The notes under the pieces were generated by a model. That model ran no database searches and was not told the origin of the DNA. It saw only the letters and a list, made by a program, of their open reading frames with translations. 8,030 nucleotides of DNA from Pseudomonadota bacterium (lineage in GTDB: Bacteria; Pseudomonadota; Gammaproteobacteria; Burkholderiales; Burkholderiaceae_B). This document shows positions 1 to 5,631 of the stretch, piece by piece (the first letter of the stretch is position 1; each line of letters begins with the position of its first letter). The stretch covers positions 1 through 8,030 of the forward strand of contig JAEWEH010000425.1 of NCBI GenBank assembly GCA_023389535.1, read 5' to 3'. Made by a program: the position numbers and the translations under genes.

Positions 1-44
1 GAAAATACGGTACCGCATTGCGGGCAGCGCGTGGTCAGTTCCAT
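1..44 (-). CDS. Zinc-ribbon (DUF3426-type) protein, N-terminal 14 codons only
   Basis: Reading leftward from ATG at 44 gives MELTTRCPQCGTVF before the window ends. The Cys7-x-x-Cys10 pair followed by Gly-Thr-Val-Phe is the first half of the small zinc finger (MJ0042/zinc_ribbon type) that opens many proteobacterial DUF3426 proteins. In that family a transmembrane helix and a beta-rich domain normally follow, but none of it is visible here. The start is supported by AGGGG at 50-54 (minus strand), 5 nt ahead of the ATG and overlapping the prmA stop. Only 8 nt separate it from prmA, so it is probably the next gene of the same transcript. Function is unknown; the family name rests on the 14 residues plus position after prmA, where I recall such a gene in betaproteobacteria. 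Confidence 0.7.
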   Translation of the reverse strand, partial: MELTTRCPQCGTVF

Positions 45-52
45 GGACGCCC

Positions 53-1024
53 CTAAATTGACCGCCGCCCATGCAGGCAAACCCAGCCATCGCGCGCCTG
101 CCACACCGACATGGCGATCCACGGGGCATAGGCTTCGGCGACCTCTTCAGCTTGCCGTTCGAGTACGCCCGACAGAATAAGCTGCCCTTCGGGAGCCACC
201 CGATTGGCCAGCATGGGCGCCAACACCTTCAAGGGATTGGACAGAATATTGGCGACGACGACCTGGAACTGGCCATCCGGAAGCTCACCGGGCAACATCG
301 CCTGCAACCGGACGCCATTGACCTGTGCATTGTCGCGGGTGGCTTGCACCGCCTGCTCGTCGATATCGACGGCCACCGTCCGGGAAGCGCCCAGCATGCT
401 CGCGGCGATGGCCAAAATACCCGAACCACAGCCATAATCCAGCACGGTTTCTCCGGCATGCAGATTGGCCGCCAGCCACTCCAGGCATAGATGCGTGGTG
501 GGATGGCTGCCCGTGCCGAATGCAAGCCCGGGATCAAGCTCGATATGGATCGGTTCGGCTTCGGCGGCCGGATTATCCTTGTCGTCGACCTGGCCTTCGG
601 CGACGGATGCGTCCATTTGCGTCCGACCCGGCACATCGGGATTGTCGCGATGCCAGCTTGGCACGATCCATATCCGCTCGCCAATCTGTATCGGCTGGAA
701 CTGGGCCTGCGTAAGCCTTACCCAGTCCGCATCGGGCACGTCGCGCAGCGACCATTCGCCTTCCTGATACCCCGATATGCCTGCCGCGTACAGTTGCTGC
801 AGCACTTGCTGCGGGTCTAGGCCATCGGGCAGCAAGGCCACCACACGGTTGCGCTGCCAGGCATGGACGTCGGGCTCCAGGCCCGGCTCGCCGAACAGCG
901 GCCGCTCGTTTTCGGTGTCTGTATCCGCATCTTCGACGGATACAGACAGGACGCCTGCCTCCAGCAGGACATCAGCCAGCGCCTCGGCCTGCGCCTCGGG
1001 GCAGATAAGCACGAGTTCGCGCAT
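53..1024 (-). CDS. prmA: Ribosomal protein L11 methyltransferase PrmA
   Basis: This is the SAM-dependent enzyme that methylates amino groups of ribosomal protein L11 in the cytoplasm. The 323-residue product has an N-terminal substrate-recognition region (about 1-120) and a Rossmann methyltransferase domain. The family signature LDPGLAFGTGSHPTT lies at about 163-177, SAM-binding motif I DYGCGSG at 196-202, the acidic motif VAVDID at 217-222, and the VVANIL catalytic-loop motif at 256-261. The start at 1024 gives MRELVL, the family's usual N-terminus, with GGAAGG at 1029-1034 just ahead. The open frame reaches 1084, but the extra 20 residues read through a GC-rich hairpin and look non-coding. 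It is somewhat longer than E. coli PrmA (293 residues), mainly because of an acidic insert at about 133-157. It lies 63 nt after accC, and the zinc-ribbon gene follows 8 nt later. Identification is firm. Confidence 0.96.
   Translation of the reverse strand: MRELVLICPEAQAEALADVLLEAGVLSVSVEDADTDTENERPLFGEPGLEPDVHAWQRNRVVALLPDGLDPQQVLQQLYAAGISGYQEGEWSLRDVPDADWVRLTQAQFQPIQIGERIWIVPSWHRDNPDVPGRTQMDASVAEGQVDDKDNPAAEAEPIHIELDPGLAFGTGSHPTTHLCLEWLAANLHAGETVLDYGCGSGILAIAASMLGASRTVAVDIDEQAVQATRDNAQVNGVRLQAMLPGELPDGQFQVVVANILSNPLKVLAPMLANRVAPEGQLILSGVLERQAEEVAEAYAPWIAMSVWQARDGWVCLHGRRSI
916..948. repeat. Perfect 12-bp inverted repeat inside the 5' part of prmA
   Basis: TGTCTGTATCCG at 916-927 is the exact reverse complement of CGGATACAGACA at 937-948, with a 9-nt loop (928-936). 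In prmA mRNA this falls at about nucleotides 77-109 of the coding region, over the codons for the acidic SVSVEDADTDT segment. It could form a stem-loop early in the message or be a chance product of the encoded sequence. Confidence 0.8.
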
Positions 1025-1028
1025 AATT

Positions 1029-1034
1029 CCTTCC
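1029..1034 (-). promoter_or_regulatory. Ribosome binding site deciding the prmA start
   Basis: GGAAGG on the minus strand sits 4 nt upstream of the ATG at 1024. It favours that start over the in-frame ATG codons at 1036 and 1084, as does the MRELVL N-terminus typical of PrmA. Confidence 0.6.
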
Positions 1035-1041
1035 ATCACGG

Positions 1042-1064
1042 CAACGGGGGCAGCGCCCCCGTTG
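1042..1064. repeat. Strong GC-rich hairpin between accC and prmA
   Basis: CAACGGGGGC at 1042-1051 and GCCCCCGTTG at 1055-1064 form a perfect 10-bp stem with a 3-nt loop. In the accC-prmA transcript it ends 17 nt before the prmA start and 7 nt before GGAAGG. No U-tract follows it on the minus strand, so it is not a canonical intrinsic terminator. It could stabilise the upstream accBC message, act as a partial attenuator or processing site, or influence access to the prmA ribosome site. Confidence 0.8.
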
Positions 1065-1087
1065 GTCGAGCAGGCATGCGCCACGGC

Positions 1088-2434
1088 TCAGGGCCGCTGC
1101 GACAGCTTGTGCTCCAGATAATGAATGCTCGTACCGCCTTCGCGGAAACGGGCGTCTTGCAGCAGTTCGCGATGCAACGGGATATTGGTCTGTACGCCTT
1201 CGACGATCATTTCCGACAGCGCGATCTCCATGCGGGCGATCGCTTGTTCGCGCGTGTCGCCGTAGGTGATCAGCTTGGCGATCATGGAATCATAGTTCGG
1301 CGGCACGGTATAACCGGCAAACACATGTGAATCCATGCGCACGCCCGGCCCGCCCGGCGTATGCCAGTTGGTGATGCGGCCGGGGCTGGGCGTAAACTTG
1401 AACGGGTCCTCGGCATTGATGCGGCATTCGATCGCGTGGCCCCTGAACTGCACGTCGCGCTGGCGTAATGTGAACTTCTGACCCGCAGCGATGAGAATCT
1501 GCTGCTGCACCAGGTCGATGCCGGTGACCATTTCAGTGACCGTATGCTCGACCTGGATGCGGGTGTTCATTTCGATGAAGAAGAACTCGCCGTTTTCGTA
1601 CAGGAACTCGAATGTGCCGGCTCCCCGGTACCCCATCTTGCGGCAAGCCTCGGCGCAGCGTTCGCCGATGCGCTCGATCAGCCGGCGCGCAATGCCCGGT
1701 GCGGGCGCTTCTTCAATCACTTTCTGGTGCCGCCGCTGCATGGAGCAATCGCGTTCCCCCATCCAGACAGCATTGCGGCCGCCATCGGCCATGACCTGGA
1801 TCTCGACGTGGCGAGGATTTTCCAGGAATTTCTCCATGTAGACTTCAGGATTGTTGAATGCCGCGCCGGCCTCGCTACGAGTCATGGCCACTGCATTGGT
1901 CAGCGCCGCCTCGGTGTAGACCACGCGCATGCCGCGCCCGCCGCCGCCGCCGGCCGCCTTGATGATGACGGGGTAGCCCACTTCGCGCGCAATCCGCAAC
2001 ACTTCCTGCGGGTCTTCCGGCAGCGCGCCTTGCGAACCCGGCACCACCGGTACGCCGGCTTCTATCATGGCTTGCTTGGCGCTGACCTTATCGCCCATCA
2101 GCCGGATGGTTTCGGCCCGCGGCCCGATAAAGACAAAACCGCTTTTTTCCACGCGCTCGGCAAAGTCGGCGTTCTCGGCCAGGAAGCCGTAACCGGGGTG
2201 GATGGCCTCGGCGTCGGTGACTTCCGCTGCCGAGATGATCGCCGGCATGTTCAGGTAGCTTTCGCGCGCCGGTGCGGGCCCGATGCACACCGATTCGTCG
2301 GCCAGGCGCACGTACTTGGCATTGCGGTCGGCTTCTGAATGCACGACGACCGTTTTGATGCCCAGTTCGCGGCAGGCACGCTGGATGCGTAGCGCGATCT
2401 CGCCCCGGTTGGCAATGAGGATTTTTTCAAACAT
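1088..2434 (-). CDS. accC: Acetyl-CoA carboxylase, biotin carboxylase subunit AccC
   Basis: It carboxylates biotin held on AccB using ATP and bicarbonate, the first half-reaction of malonyl-CoA synthesis for fatty acids, in the cytoplasm. The 448 residues are collinear with E. coli AccC (449). The N-terminal biotin-carboxylase fold begins [17 protein letters not shown]. The ATP-grasp glycine loop GGGGGRGM is at 162-169. Lys116, Lys159, His209, Lys238, Glu276, Glu288, the active-site run Arg292/Gln294/Val295/Glu296, and Arg338 are all present at the E. coli numbering. Residue 298 is Thr (VEHTVTEM) where E. coli has Pro; as I recall, pyruvate carboxylases carry Thr there, so this should be tolerated. 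The start lies 3 nt after the accB stop, and no Shine-Dalgarno sequence is visible before it, suggesting translational coupling to accB. No truncation or frameshift. Identification is firm. Confidence 0.98.
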   Translation of the reverse strand: MFEKILIANRGEIALRIQRACRELGIKTVVVHSEADRNAKYVRLADESVCIGPAPARESYLNMPAIISAAEVTDAEAIHPGYGFLAENADFAERVEKSGFVFIGPRAETIRLMGDKVSAKQAMIEAGVPVVPGSQGALPEDPQEVLRIAREVGYPVIIKAAGGGGGRGMRVVYTEAALTNAVAMTRSEAGAAFNNPEVYMEKFLENPRHVEIQVMADGGRNAVWMGERDCSMQRRHQKVIEEAPAPGIARRLIERIGERCAEACRKMGYRGAGTFEFLYENGEFFFIEMNTRIQVEHTVTEMVTGIDLVQQQILIAAGQKFTLRQRDVQFRGHAIECRINAEDPFKFTPSPGRITNWHTPGGPGVRMDSHVFAGYTVPPNYDSMIAKLITYGDTREQAIARMEIALSEMIVEGVQTNIPLHRELLQDARFREGGTSIHYLEHKLSQRP

Positions 2435-2437
2435 GGC

Positions 2438-2893
2438 TTAGCCGATGACAAACAGGGGTTGACCGTATTCGACCGGCTCGCCGTTCTCGACCAGGATCTG
2501 TTTGATGACGCCGGACTTGTCGGCTTCGATCTCGTTGAGCAGCTTCATGGCTTCGATGATGCACAGCGGCTCGCCTTCCTTGACCGCCTGGCCTACTTCG
2601 GCGAACGGTGACGCGCCCGGGTTCGGCGCGCGGTAGAACGTGCCAACCATGGGAGCCTTCACGACATGGCCTTCGGGCACCGCCGGCGTGGCTGCTGCCG
2701 CGGGTTCGGCTGCTGCCGGCACGGCCGCTGCAGGCGCGGGCGCAACCGCCGGGCCAGCCGCGTAGGCCACCGGCTGCACCGCCTGCGAGAATTTGACGAT
2801 TCTGACTTTGCCTTCGCCCTCGGTGATTTCAAGCTCCGCGATGCCCGAATCAGCAACGAGATCGATTAAGGTTTTCAGTTTTCTAAGATCCAT
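2438..2893 (-). CDS. accB: Acetyl-CoA carboxylase, biotin carboxyl carrier protein AccB (BCCP)
   Basis: This small carrier shuttles carboxybiotin between AccC and the AccA/AccD carboxyltransferase. The 151 residues comprise an N-terminal alpha/beta region (1-37, [18 protein letters not shown]), an Ala/Pro-rich flexible linker (about 42-73), and a biotinyl domain (about 75-151). The biotin attachment motif is E-A-M-K-L at 114-118, with Lys117 the predicted biotinylated residue. The BCCP 'thumb' insertion is present ([16 protein letters not shown], 82-97), which separates AccB from other biotinyl or lipoyl domains. The residue after KL is Leu rather than the E. coli Met. The start is preceded by GGGAAGTGG, a moderate ribosome site. 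accC follows after 3 nt; aroQ ends 82 nt upstream, leaving room for a promoter that I could not define. Confidence 0.97.
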   Translation of the reverse strand: MDLRKLKTLIDLVADSGIAELEITEGEGKVRIVKFSQAVQPVAYAAGPAVAPAPAAAVPAAAEPAAAATPAVPEGHVVKAPMVGTFYRAPNPGASPFAEVGQAVKEGEPLCIIEAMKLLNEIEADKSGVIKQILVENGEPVEYGQPLFVIG

Positions 2894-2953
2894 ACCACTT
2901 CCCGTGACATCGCCCGTCTGTCGCTTCAGAAGGGCGCATGTAAATTGATATTA

Positions 2954-2983
2954 AAGTAAAGAAGAAACCCAGTTCCTAACTGG
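2954..2983 (-). terminator. Possible weak terminator or attenuator at the end of aroQ
   Basis: On the minus strand CCAGTT (2983-2978), a 3-nt loop and AACTGG (2974-2969) form a perfect 6-bp stem. One G and then an interrupted T-rich run (TTTCTTCTTTACTTT) follow. The last two bases of the aroQ TAG stop lie in the loop. The stem is short and the T run is broken by C and A, so termination would be partial at best. It would let accBC be expressed at a different level from aroQ. Confidence 0.35.
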
Positions 2984-3410
2984 TCAAAGCATAACGCATG
3001 GCGGCTTCGTAGCCGAATGGGCCCAAGCCCGCCACCACGCCGACAGCCTTGTCGGCGAGATAGGAGTGATGTCGGAAGGATTCACGTTTATGCACATTGG
3101 ACAAATGGACTTCGACAAAAGGAAGGCTCACGGCTGCCAAGGCGTCCCGCAGCGCGACACTGGTATGGGTATAGGCTGCAGCGTTGATGATGATGAAATC
3201 GACCTGCTCTGTGCGAGCAGCTTGAATCCGGTCGATAAGTTCGCCTTCATGGTTGCTTTGGAACACACTGCAGCGCGCGCTGCTTTCCGATGCCAATTGC
3301 TGCAAACGCTGGTTGATGTCCGCCAAGGTATGCTGACCGTAGACCTCTGGCTCGCGCGTACCGAGCAGATTAAGGTTGGGGCCGTGCAAAACGAGGATGT
3401 GCTGCGCCAT
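2976..3410 (-). CDS. aroQ: 3-dehydroquinate dehydratase, type II (AroQ)
   Basis: It converts 3-dehydroquinate to 3-dehydroshikimate, the third step of the shikimate pathway to aromatic amino acids and folate; the family forms a cytoplasmic dodecamer. The 144 residues match the usual length. Visible landmarks are [12 protein letters not shown] at 10-21 (Arg19), catalytic Tyr24 in the mobile lid (VYG), [10 protein letters not shown] at 51-60, NAAAYTHTS at 76-84 (Asn76, His82), and [15 protein letters not shown] at 102-116 with catalytic His102, Arg109 and Arg113. Asn76 is followed by Ala-Ala, where many homologues have Pro; this is on the loop near the substrate and likely neutral. No clear Shine-Dalgarno precedes the ATG. 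A candidate promoter at 3441-3469 would give a leader of about 24 nt. The order aroQ-accB-accC-prmA is common in proteobacteria. Confidence 0.97.
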   Translation of the reverse strand: MAQHILVLHGPNLNLLGTREPEVYGQHTLADINQRLQQLASESSARCSVFQSNHEGELIDRIQAARTEQVDFIIINAAAYTHTSVALRDALAAVSLPFVEVHLSNVHKRESFRHHSYLADKAVGVVAGLGPFGYEAAMRYALTS

Positions 3411-3439
3411 TACGCGAAACTTTTGTGAAGACAGACCGC

Positions 3440-3456
3440 CTTTTTACGCTAAAAAG
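3440..3456. repeat. AT-rich perfect inverted repeat over the aroQ -10 region
   Basis: CTTTTTA (3440-3446), CGC (3447-3449) and TAAAAAG (3450-3456) make a perfect 7-bp dyad with a 3-nt centre. It overlaps the proposed -10 box and part of the spacer of the aroQ promoter. It could be an operator half-site pair or a fortuitous A/T palindrome. It is not followed by a T-run in either direction, so it is unlikely to be a terminator. Confidence 0.6.
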
Positions 3457-3469
3457 AGGCATTTGTCCA
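3441..3469 (-). promoter_or_regulatory. Candidate sigma70 promoter for aroQ (and possibly accBC-prmA)
   Basis: On the minus strand TGGACA (3469-3464; 5 of 6 matches to TTGACA) is followed after exactly 17 nt by TAAAAA (3446-3441; 4 of 6 to TATAAT). Transcription would begin near 3434, about 24 nt before the aroQ ATG. The optimal spacing and position in the gene gap support it; the -10 box is imperfect. Confidence 0.5.
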
Positions 3470-3572
3470 TTAAACCCTTGGCATTAGCCGTGGGGCCGGC
3501 CGCCCTGCCGTCGGCCGATTTCCACTTGCGACATCCGTTACAAAGCGCCCATGCTGCAGGACAGCCCCCGCT

Positions 3573-4076
3573 TCAAATGAGACGCGTGATGATGCTTTCC
3601 AGTTTCGCGGGCTCAACCTGCCCCAGGATCCGTTCGGCGATACGCCCTTGCGCATCAAACACCACCGTGAACGGCAGACCGCCCTGCTTGTTGCCCAAGT
3701 CGCGCATCAGCTTGATCCCGCCGTGACCCGCCAGCAGCAAAGGATAGGATACCTGCACTTTTTCACCGAATTTACGCACATTGGCAGCGGTGTCGACGGC
3801 CAGCCCGACAAAATGCGCGGCATCATACTTCTTGTGCAGCACTTCGAGGTCGGGCATTTCTTTGACACAGGGCGGACACCACGTGGCCCAGAAATTAAGC
3901 ACCAGCGGCTTGCCCAGGTAGCTGTCCAAGCCGATATTGGTATCGCTGAGGTCCGCAAAAGAATGCGCGTAAAAGGGGTCGGGGGGAAAAGCCGCCGCAT
4001 GCAGCGCAGGCAACGCGCCACCCAGCGCCATGGCGCCGGAGATTCCCGTCCAGCGCAGAAAATCTCGCCTGTTCAT
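3573..4076 (-). CDS. Secreted TlpA/ResA-family thioredoxin-like protein with Tat-type signal
   Basis: A probable periplasmic thiol-disulfide oxidoreductase of the TlpA/ResA group, which in relatives serves cytochrome c maturation or keeps extracytoplasmic thiols reduced; its partner here is unknown. The 167-residue product has a signal with N-R-R-D-F-L-R at 2-8, close to the twin-arginine consensus, then a hydrophobic stretch (9-25) ending ALPALHA-A, with likely cleavage near 27. The mature thioredoxin fold contains FWATWCPPC (62-70; active-site Cys67 and Cys70) and the cis-proline region GGLPFTVVF (Pro135). No lipobox Cys is present. I chose the ATG at 4076 because it places the twin-arginine motif at the extreme N-terminus. 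An in-frame ATG at 4139 would add 21 polar residues and itself lies inside a -10-like box. No Dsb or cytochrome gene is adjacent. It is divergent from mpl, and aroQ lies 162 nt downstream. Confidence 0.88.
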   Translation of the reverse strand: MNRRDFLRWTGISGAMALGGALPALHAAAFPPDPFYAHSFADLSDTNIGLDSYLGKPLVLNFWATWCPPCVKEMPDLEVLHKKYDAAHFVGLAVDTAANVRKFGEKVQVSYPLLLAGHGGIKLMRDLGNKQGGLPFTVVFDAQGRIAERILGQVEPAKLESIITRLI

Positions 4077-4134
4077 ATGTTTGTCCGATAATACAGTGAA
4101 GGAACCGGGCCGGTCGCCCGAAGCTTCTCGATTG

Positions 4135-4143
4135 ATCATAGCA
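4135..4143 (-). promoter_or_regulatory. Possible extended -10 promoter for the TlpA-like gene
   Basis: TGC followed by TATGAT (minus strand, 4143-4135) matches an extended -10 element (TGn plus 5 of 6 of TATAAT). No convincing -35 is present at 16-18 nt. Transcription would start near 4128, about 50 nt before the ATG at 4076, and would exclude the alternative ATG at 4139. Confidence 0.3.
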
Positions 4144-4153
4144 CCCCCCGGTT

Positions 4154-4185
4154 TTGCCAGGGACCGCGGCGAGAATCACTACAAT
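4154..4185 (+). promoter_or_regulatory. Tentative mpl promoter elements
   Basis: TACAAT at 4180-4185 matches the -10 consensus at 5 of 6 positions, and TTGCCA at 4154-4159 matches the -35 consensus at 5 of 6. The spacer is 20 nt, longer than the usual 16-18. Transcription from this -10 would start near 4192, right at the ribosome site, giving a leader of only about 12 nt. The real promoter may lie elsewhere in 4077-4203. Confidence 0.25.
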
Positions 4186-4192
4186 AAGCGCC

Positions 4193-4197
4193 GGAGG
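4193..4197 (+). promoter_or_regulatory. Strong Shine-Dalgarno site fixing the mpl start
   Basis: GGAGG lies 6 nt before ATG 4204. It decides the mpl start against the much longer open frame that begins at 4030, whose extra 58 codons run antisense through the TlpA-like gene's leader and signal sequence. Confidence 0.85.
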
Positions 4198-4203
4198 AAA
4201 GAA

Positions 4204-5592
4204 ATGCACATTCATATATTAGGCATTTGCGGCACATTCATGGGCGGGCTGGCGCTGATCGCGCGTTCGGCCGGCCACACTGTAACGGGCTGCGACGCAG
4301 GGGTCTACCCTCCCATGAGCACACAGCTCGAAGAGCAGGGAATCGGGCTGGTCGAAGGCTTCGATGCCGACCAGCTGGCCCTGAAGCCGGACCTGTTCAT
4401 CGTGGGCAATGTCGTCAGCCGGGGCAACCCGCTGATGGAAGCCATACTGGATCGGGGCTTGCCTTATACATCCGGCCCGCAATGGTTGGGCCAGCATATA
4501 TTGCAAGGCCAGCATGTGCTGGCTGTGGCCGGCACCCATGGCAAGACCACCACCAGCTCCATGCTGGCCTGGATCCTGGAATACGCAGGGCGCCACCCTA
4601 ACTTCCTGATCGGAGGCATCGCCAGCGACCTGAAGGTATCCGCGCGCCACCAGCCCGGCCACGGCCTTTTCGTGATCGAAGCCGACGAATACGATACGGC
4701 GTTTTTCGACAAACGCTCCAAATTCGTGCACTATCGGCCGCGCACCGCCGTCCTGAACAATCTGGAATTCGACCATGCGGATATCTTCCCGGACCTGGCC
4801 GCCATCGAAACCCAGTTCCATCACCTGGTGCGCAGCGTTCCCTCCAATGGCCTGATCGTCCGTCCCGCAGTCAGCGACGCGCTGGACCGTGTGCTGGACC
4901 GCGGTTGCTGGACGCCCGTCGAGACTTTTGGCCCCTCCGTTCCTGCGGCGGCTCCAGGCAACGACACGGACGATTGGCAGGCCCATGTTGGCGACCATGC
5001 GTCCCATTTCGAGGTATGGCGCAATGGCGCAGCGCTCGGCACGATACGCTGGGGTTTGACCGGCGCGCACAACCGCATGAACGCGCTGGCCGCGCTGGCG
5101 GCCGCCGAGCATGCCGGCGTGGGCGCCGAAACCGGCATCGAAGCGCTATCCGCCTTCCAGGGGGTGAAGCGGCGCATGGAACTGCGCGGCACCGTACGCC
5201 AAGTCGATGTCTATGACGATTTCGCCCACCATCCCACCGCCATCGCCACGACCTTGGCCGGGCTGCGCAAGCAGGTGGGCCATGGCCGCATCCTTGCCGT
5301 GCTGGAACCGCGATCGAACACCATGAAGCTGGGCACGATGGCGGCCCGTTTGCCGGCCGCGCTGGAAGACGCCGACCTGGTATTTTGCTATGGAGAATCC
5401 TCGGGCAAACATGCCCTGGGCTGGGATCCGGCGCAAGTCCTGGCGCCTTTGGGGCAACGCGCCAGCGCCTATGGCGACCTGGACAAGATGATAAGCGCGA
5501 TCTGCAGCGCGGCCCGCCCCGGAGATTCGGTCCTGGTCATGAGCAACGGCAGCTTCGGCGGCATACACCAAAAACTTTTGCACCGCCTGTAG
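4204..5592 (+). CDS. mpl: UDP-N-acetylmuramate:L-alanyl-gamma-D-glutamyl-meso-diaminopimelate ligase (Mpl)
   Basis: Mpl re-attaches the tripeptide released by murein turnover to UDP-MurNAc, using ATP, so that cell-wall peptides are recycled in the cytoplasm. The 462 residues compare with 457 in E. coli. The N-terminal nucleotide-binding domain opens MHIHILGICGTFMGGLA. The central Mur ligase domain carries the P-loop GTHGKTT (110-116), the stretch EADEYDTAFFDKRSKFVHY (159-177), and LNNLEFDHADIF (184-195). GAHNRMNALAA (287-297) precedes the C-terminal domain, with DDFAHHPTAI (338-347), EPRSNTMKLG (368-377) and MSNGSFGGIHQKLL (446-459). The DEYDTAFFDKRSKF segment is characteristic of Mpl and argues against MurC. 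The start is supported by GGAGG 6 nt upstream and the family N-terminus. It is divergent from the TlpA-like gene and leads a probable three-gene operon. Confidence 0.97.
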   Translation: MHIHILGICGTFMGGLALIARSAGHTVTGCDAGVYPPMSTQLEEQGIGLVEGFDADQLALKPDLFIVGNVVSRGNPLMEAILDRGLPYTSGPQWLGQHILQGQHVLAVAGTHGKTTTSSMLAWILEYAGRHPNFLIGGIASDLKVSARHQPGHGLFVIEADEYDTAFFDKRSKFVHYRPRTAVLNNLEFDHADIFPDLAAIETQFHHLVRSVPSNGLIVRPAVSDALDRVLDRGCWTPVETFGPSVPAAAPGNDTDDWQAHVGDHASHFEVWRNGAALGTIRWGLTGAHNRMNALAALAAAEHAGVGAETGIEALSAFQGVKRRMELRGTVRQVDVYDDFAHHPTAIATTLAGLRKQVGHGRILAVLEPRSNTMKLGTMAARLPAALEDADLVFCYGESSGKHALGWDPAQVLAPLGQRASAYGDLDKMISAICSAARPGDSVLVMSNGSFGGIHQKLLHRL

Positions 5593-5631
5593 CATGCCGC
5601 CCGCTACAAAACTGATAATCACAGGTTTCCC

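Noticed and set aside
1025..1084. 20-residue N-terminal extension of PrmA
   Set aside because: It reads through the 10-bp hairpin, is not family-like, and MRELVL at 1024 has a ribosome site.
1894..1903. AccC Thr298 in place of the E. coli Pro (located in the codons near 1541-1543), considered as a damaging change
   Set aside because: All catalytic residues are intact, and VEHTVTE occurs in biotin carboxylase domains of pyruvate carboxylases as I recall, so the change is likely tolerated. The bases given here are only an approximate marker within accC.
1544..2338. 264-codon open frame on the plus strand opposite accC
   Set aside because: It lies entirely antisense to a firmly identified accC. 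Its translation shows no recognisable domain, as expected of shadow frames in GC-rich DNA.
3497..3517. GC-rich 6-bp dyad (CGGCCG, 9-nt loop, CGGCCG) downstream of the TlpA-like gene, considered as its terminator
   Set aside because: No T-run follows on the minus strand, and the self-complementary CGGCCG words are common in such GC-rich DNA.
4030..4203. 58-codon N-terminal extension of mpl
   Set aside because: The extension is antisense to the TlpA-like gene's signal region, and mpl has GGAGG and the family N-terminus at 4204.
4219..5112. 297-codon open frame on the minus strand opposite mpl
   Set aside because: Fully antisense to mpl, which matches its family end to end. The antisense product has no familiar motif or supported start.
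5588..5608. 6-bp inverted repeat (TGTAGC / GCTACA) spanning the mpl stop, considered as a terminator
   Set aside because: It is followed by A-rich, not T-rich, sequence on the plus strand, and the next gene starts only 24 nt later in the same direction.
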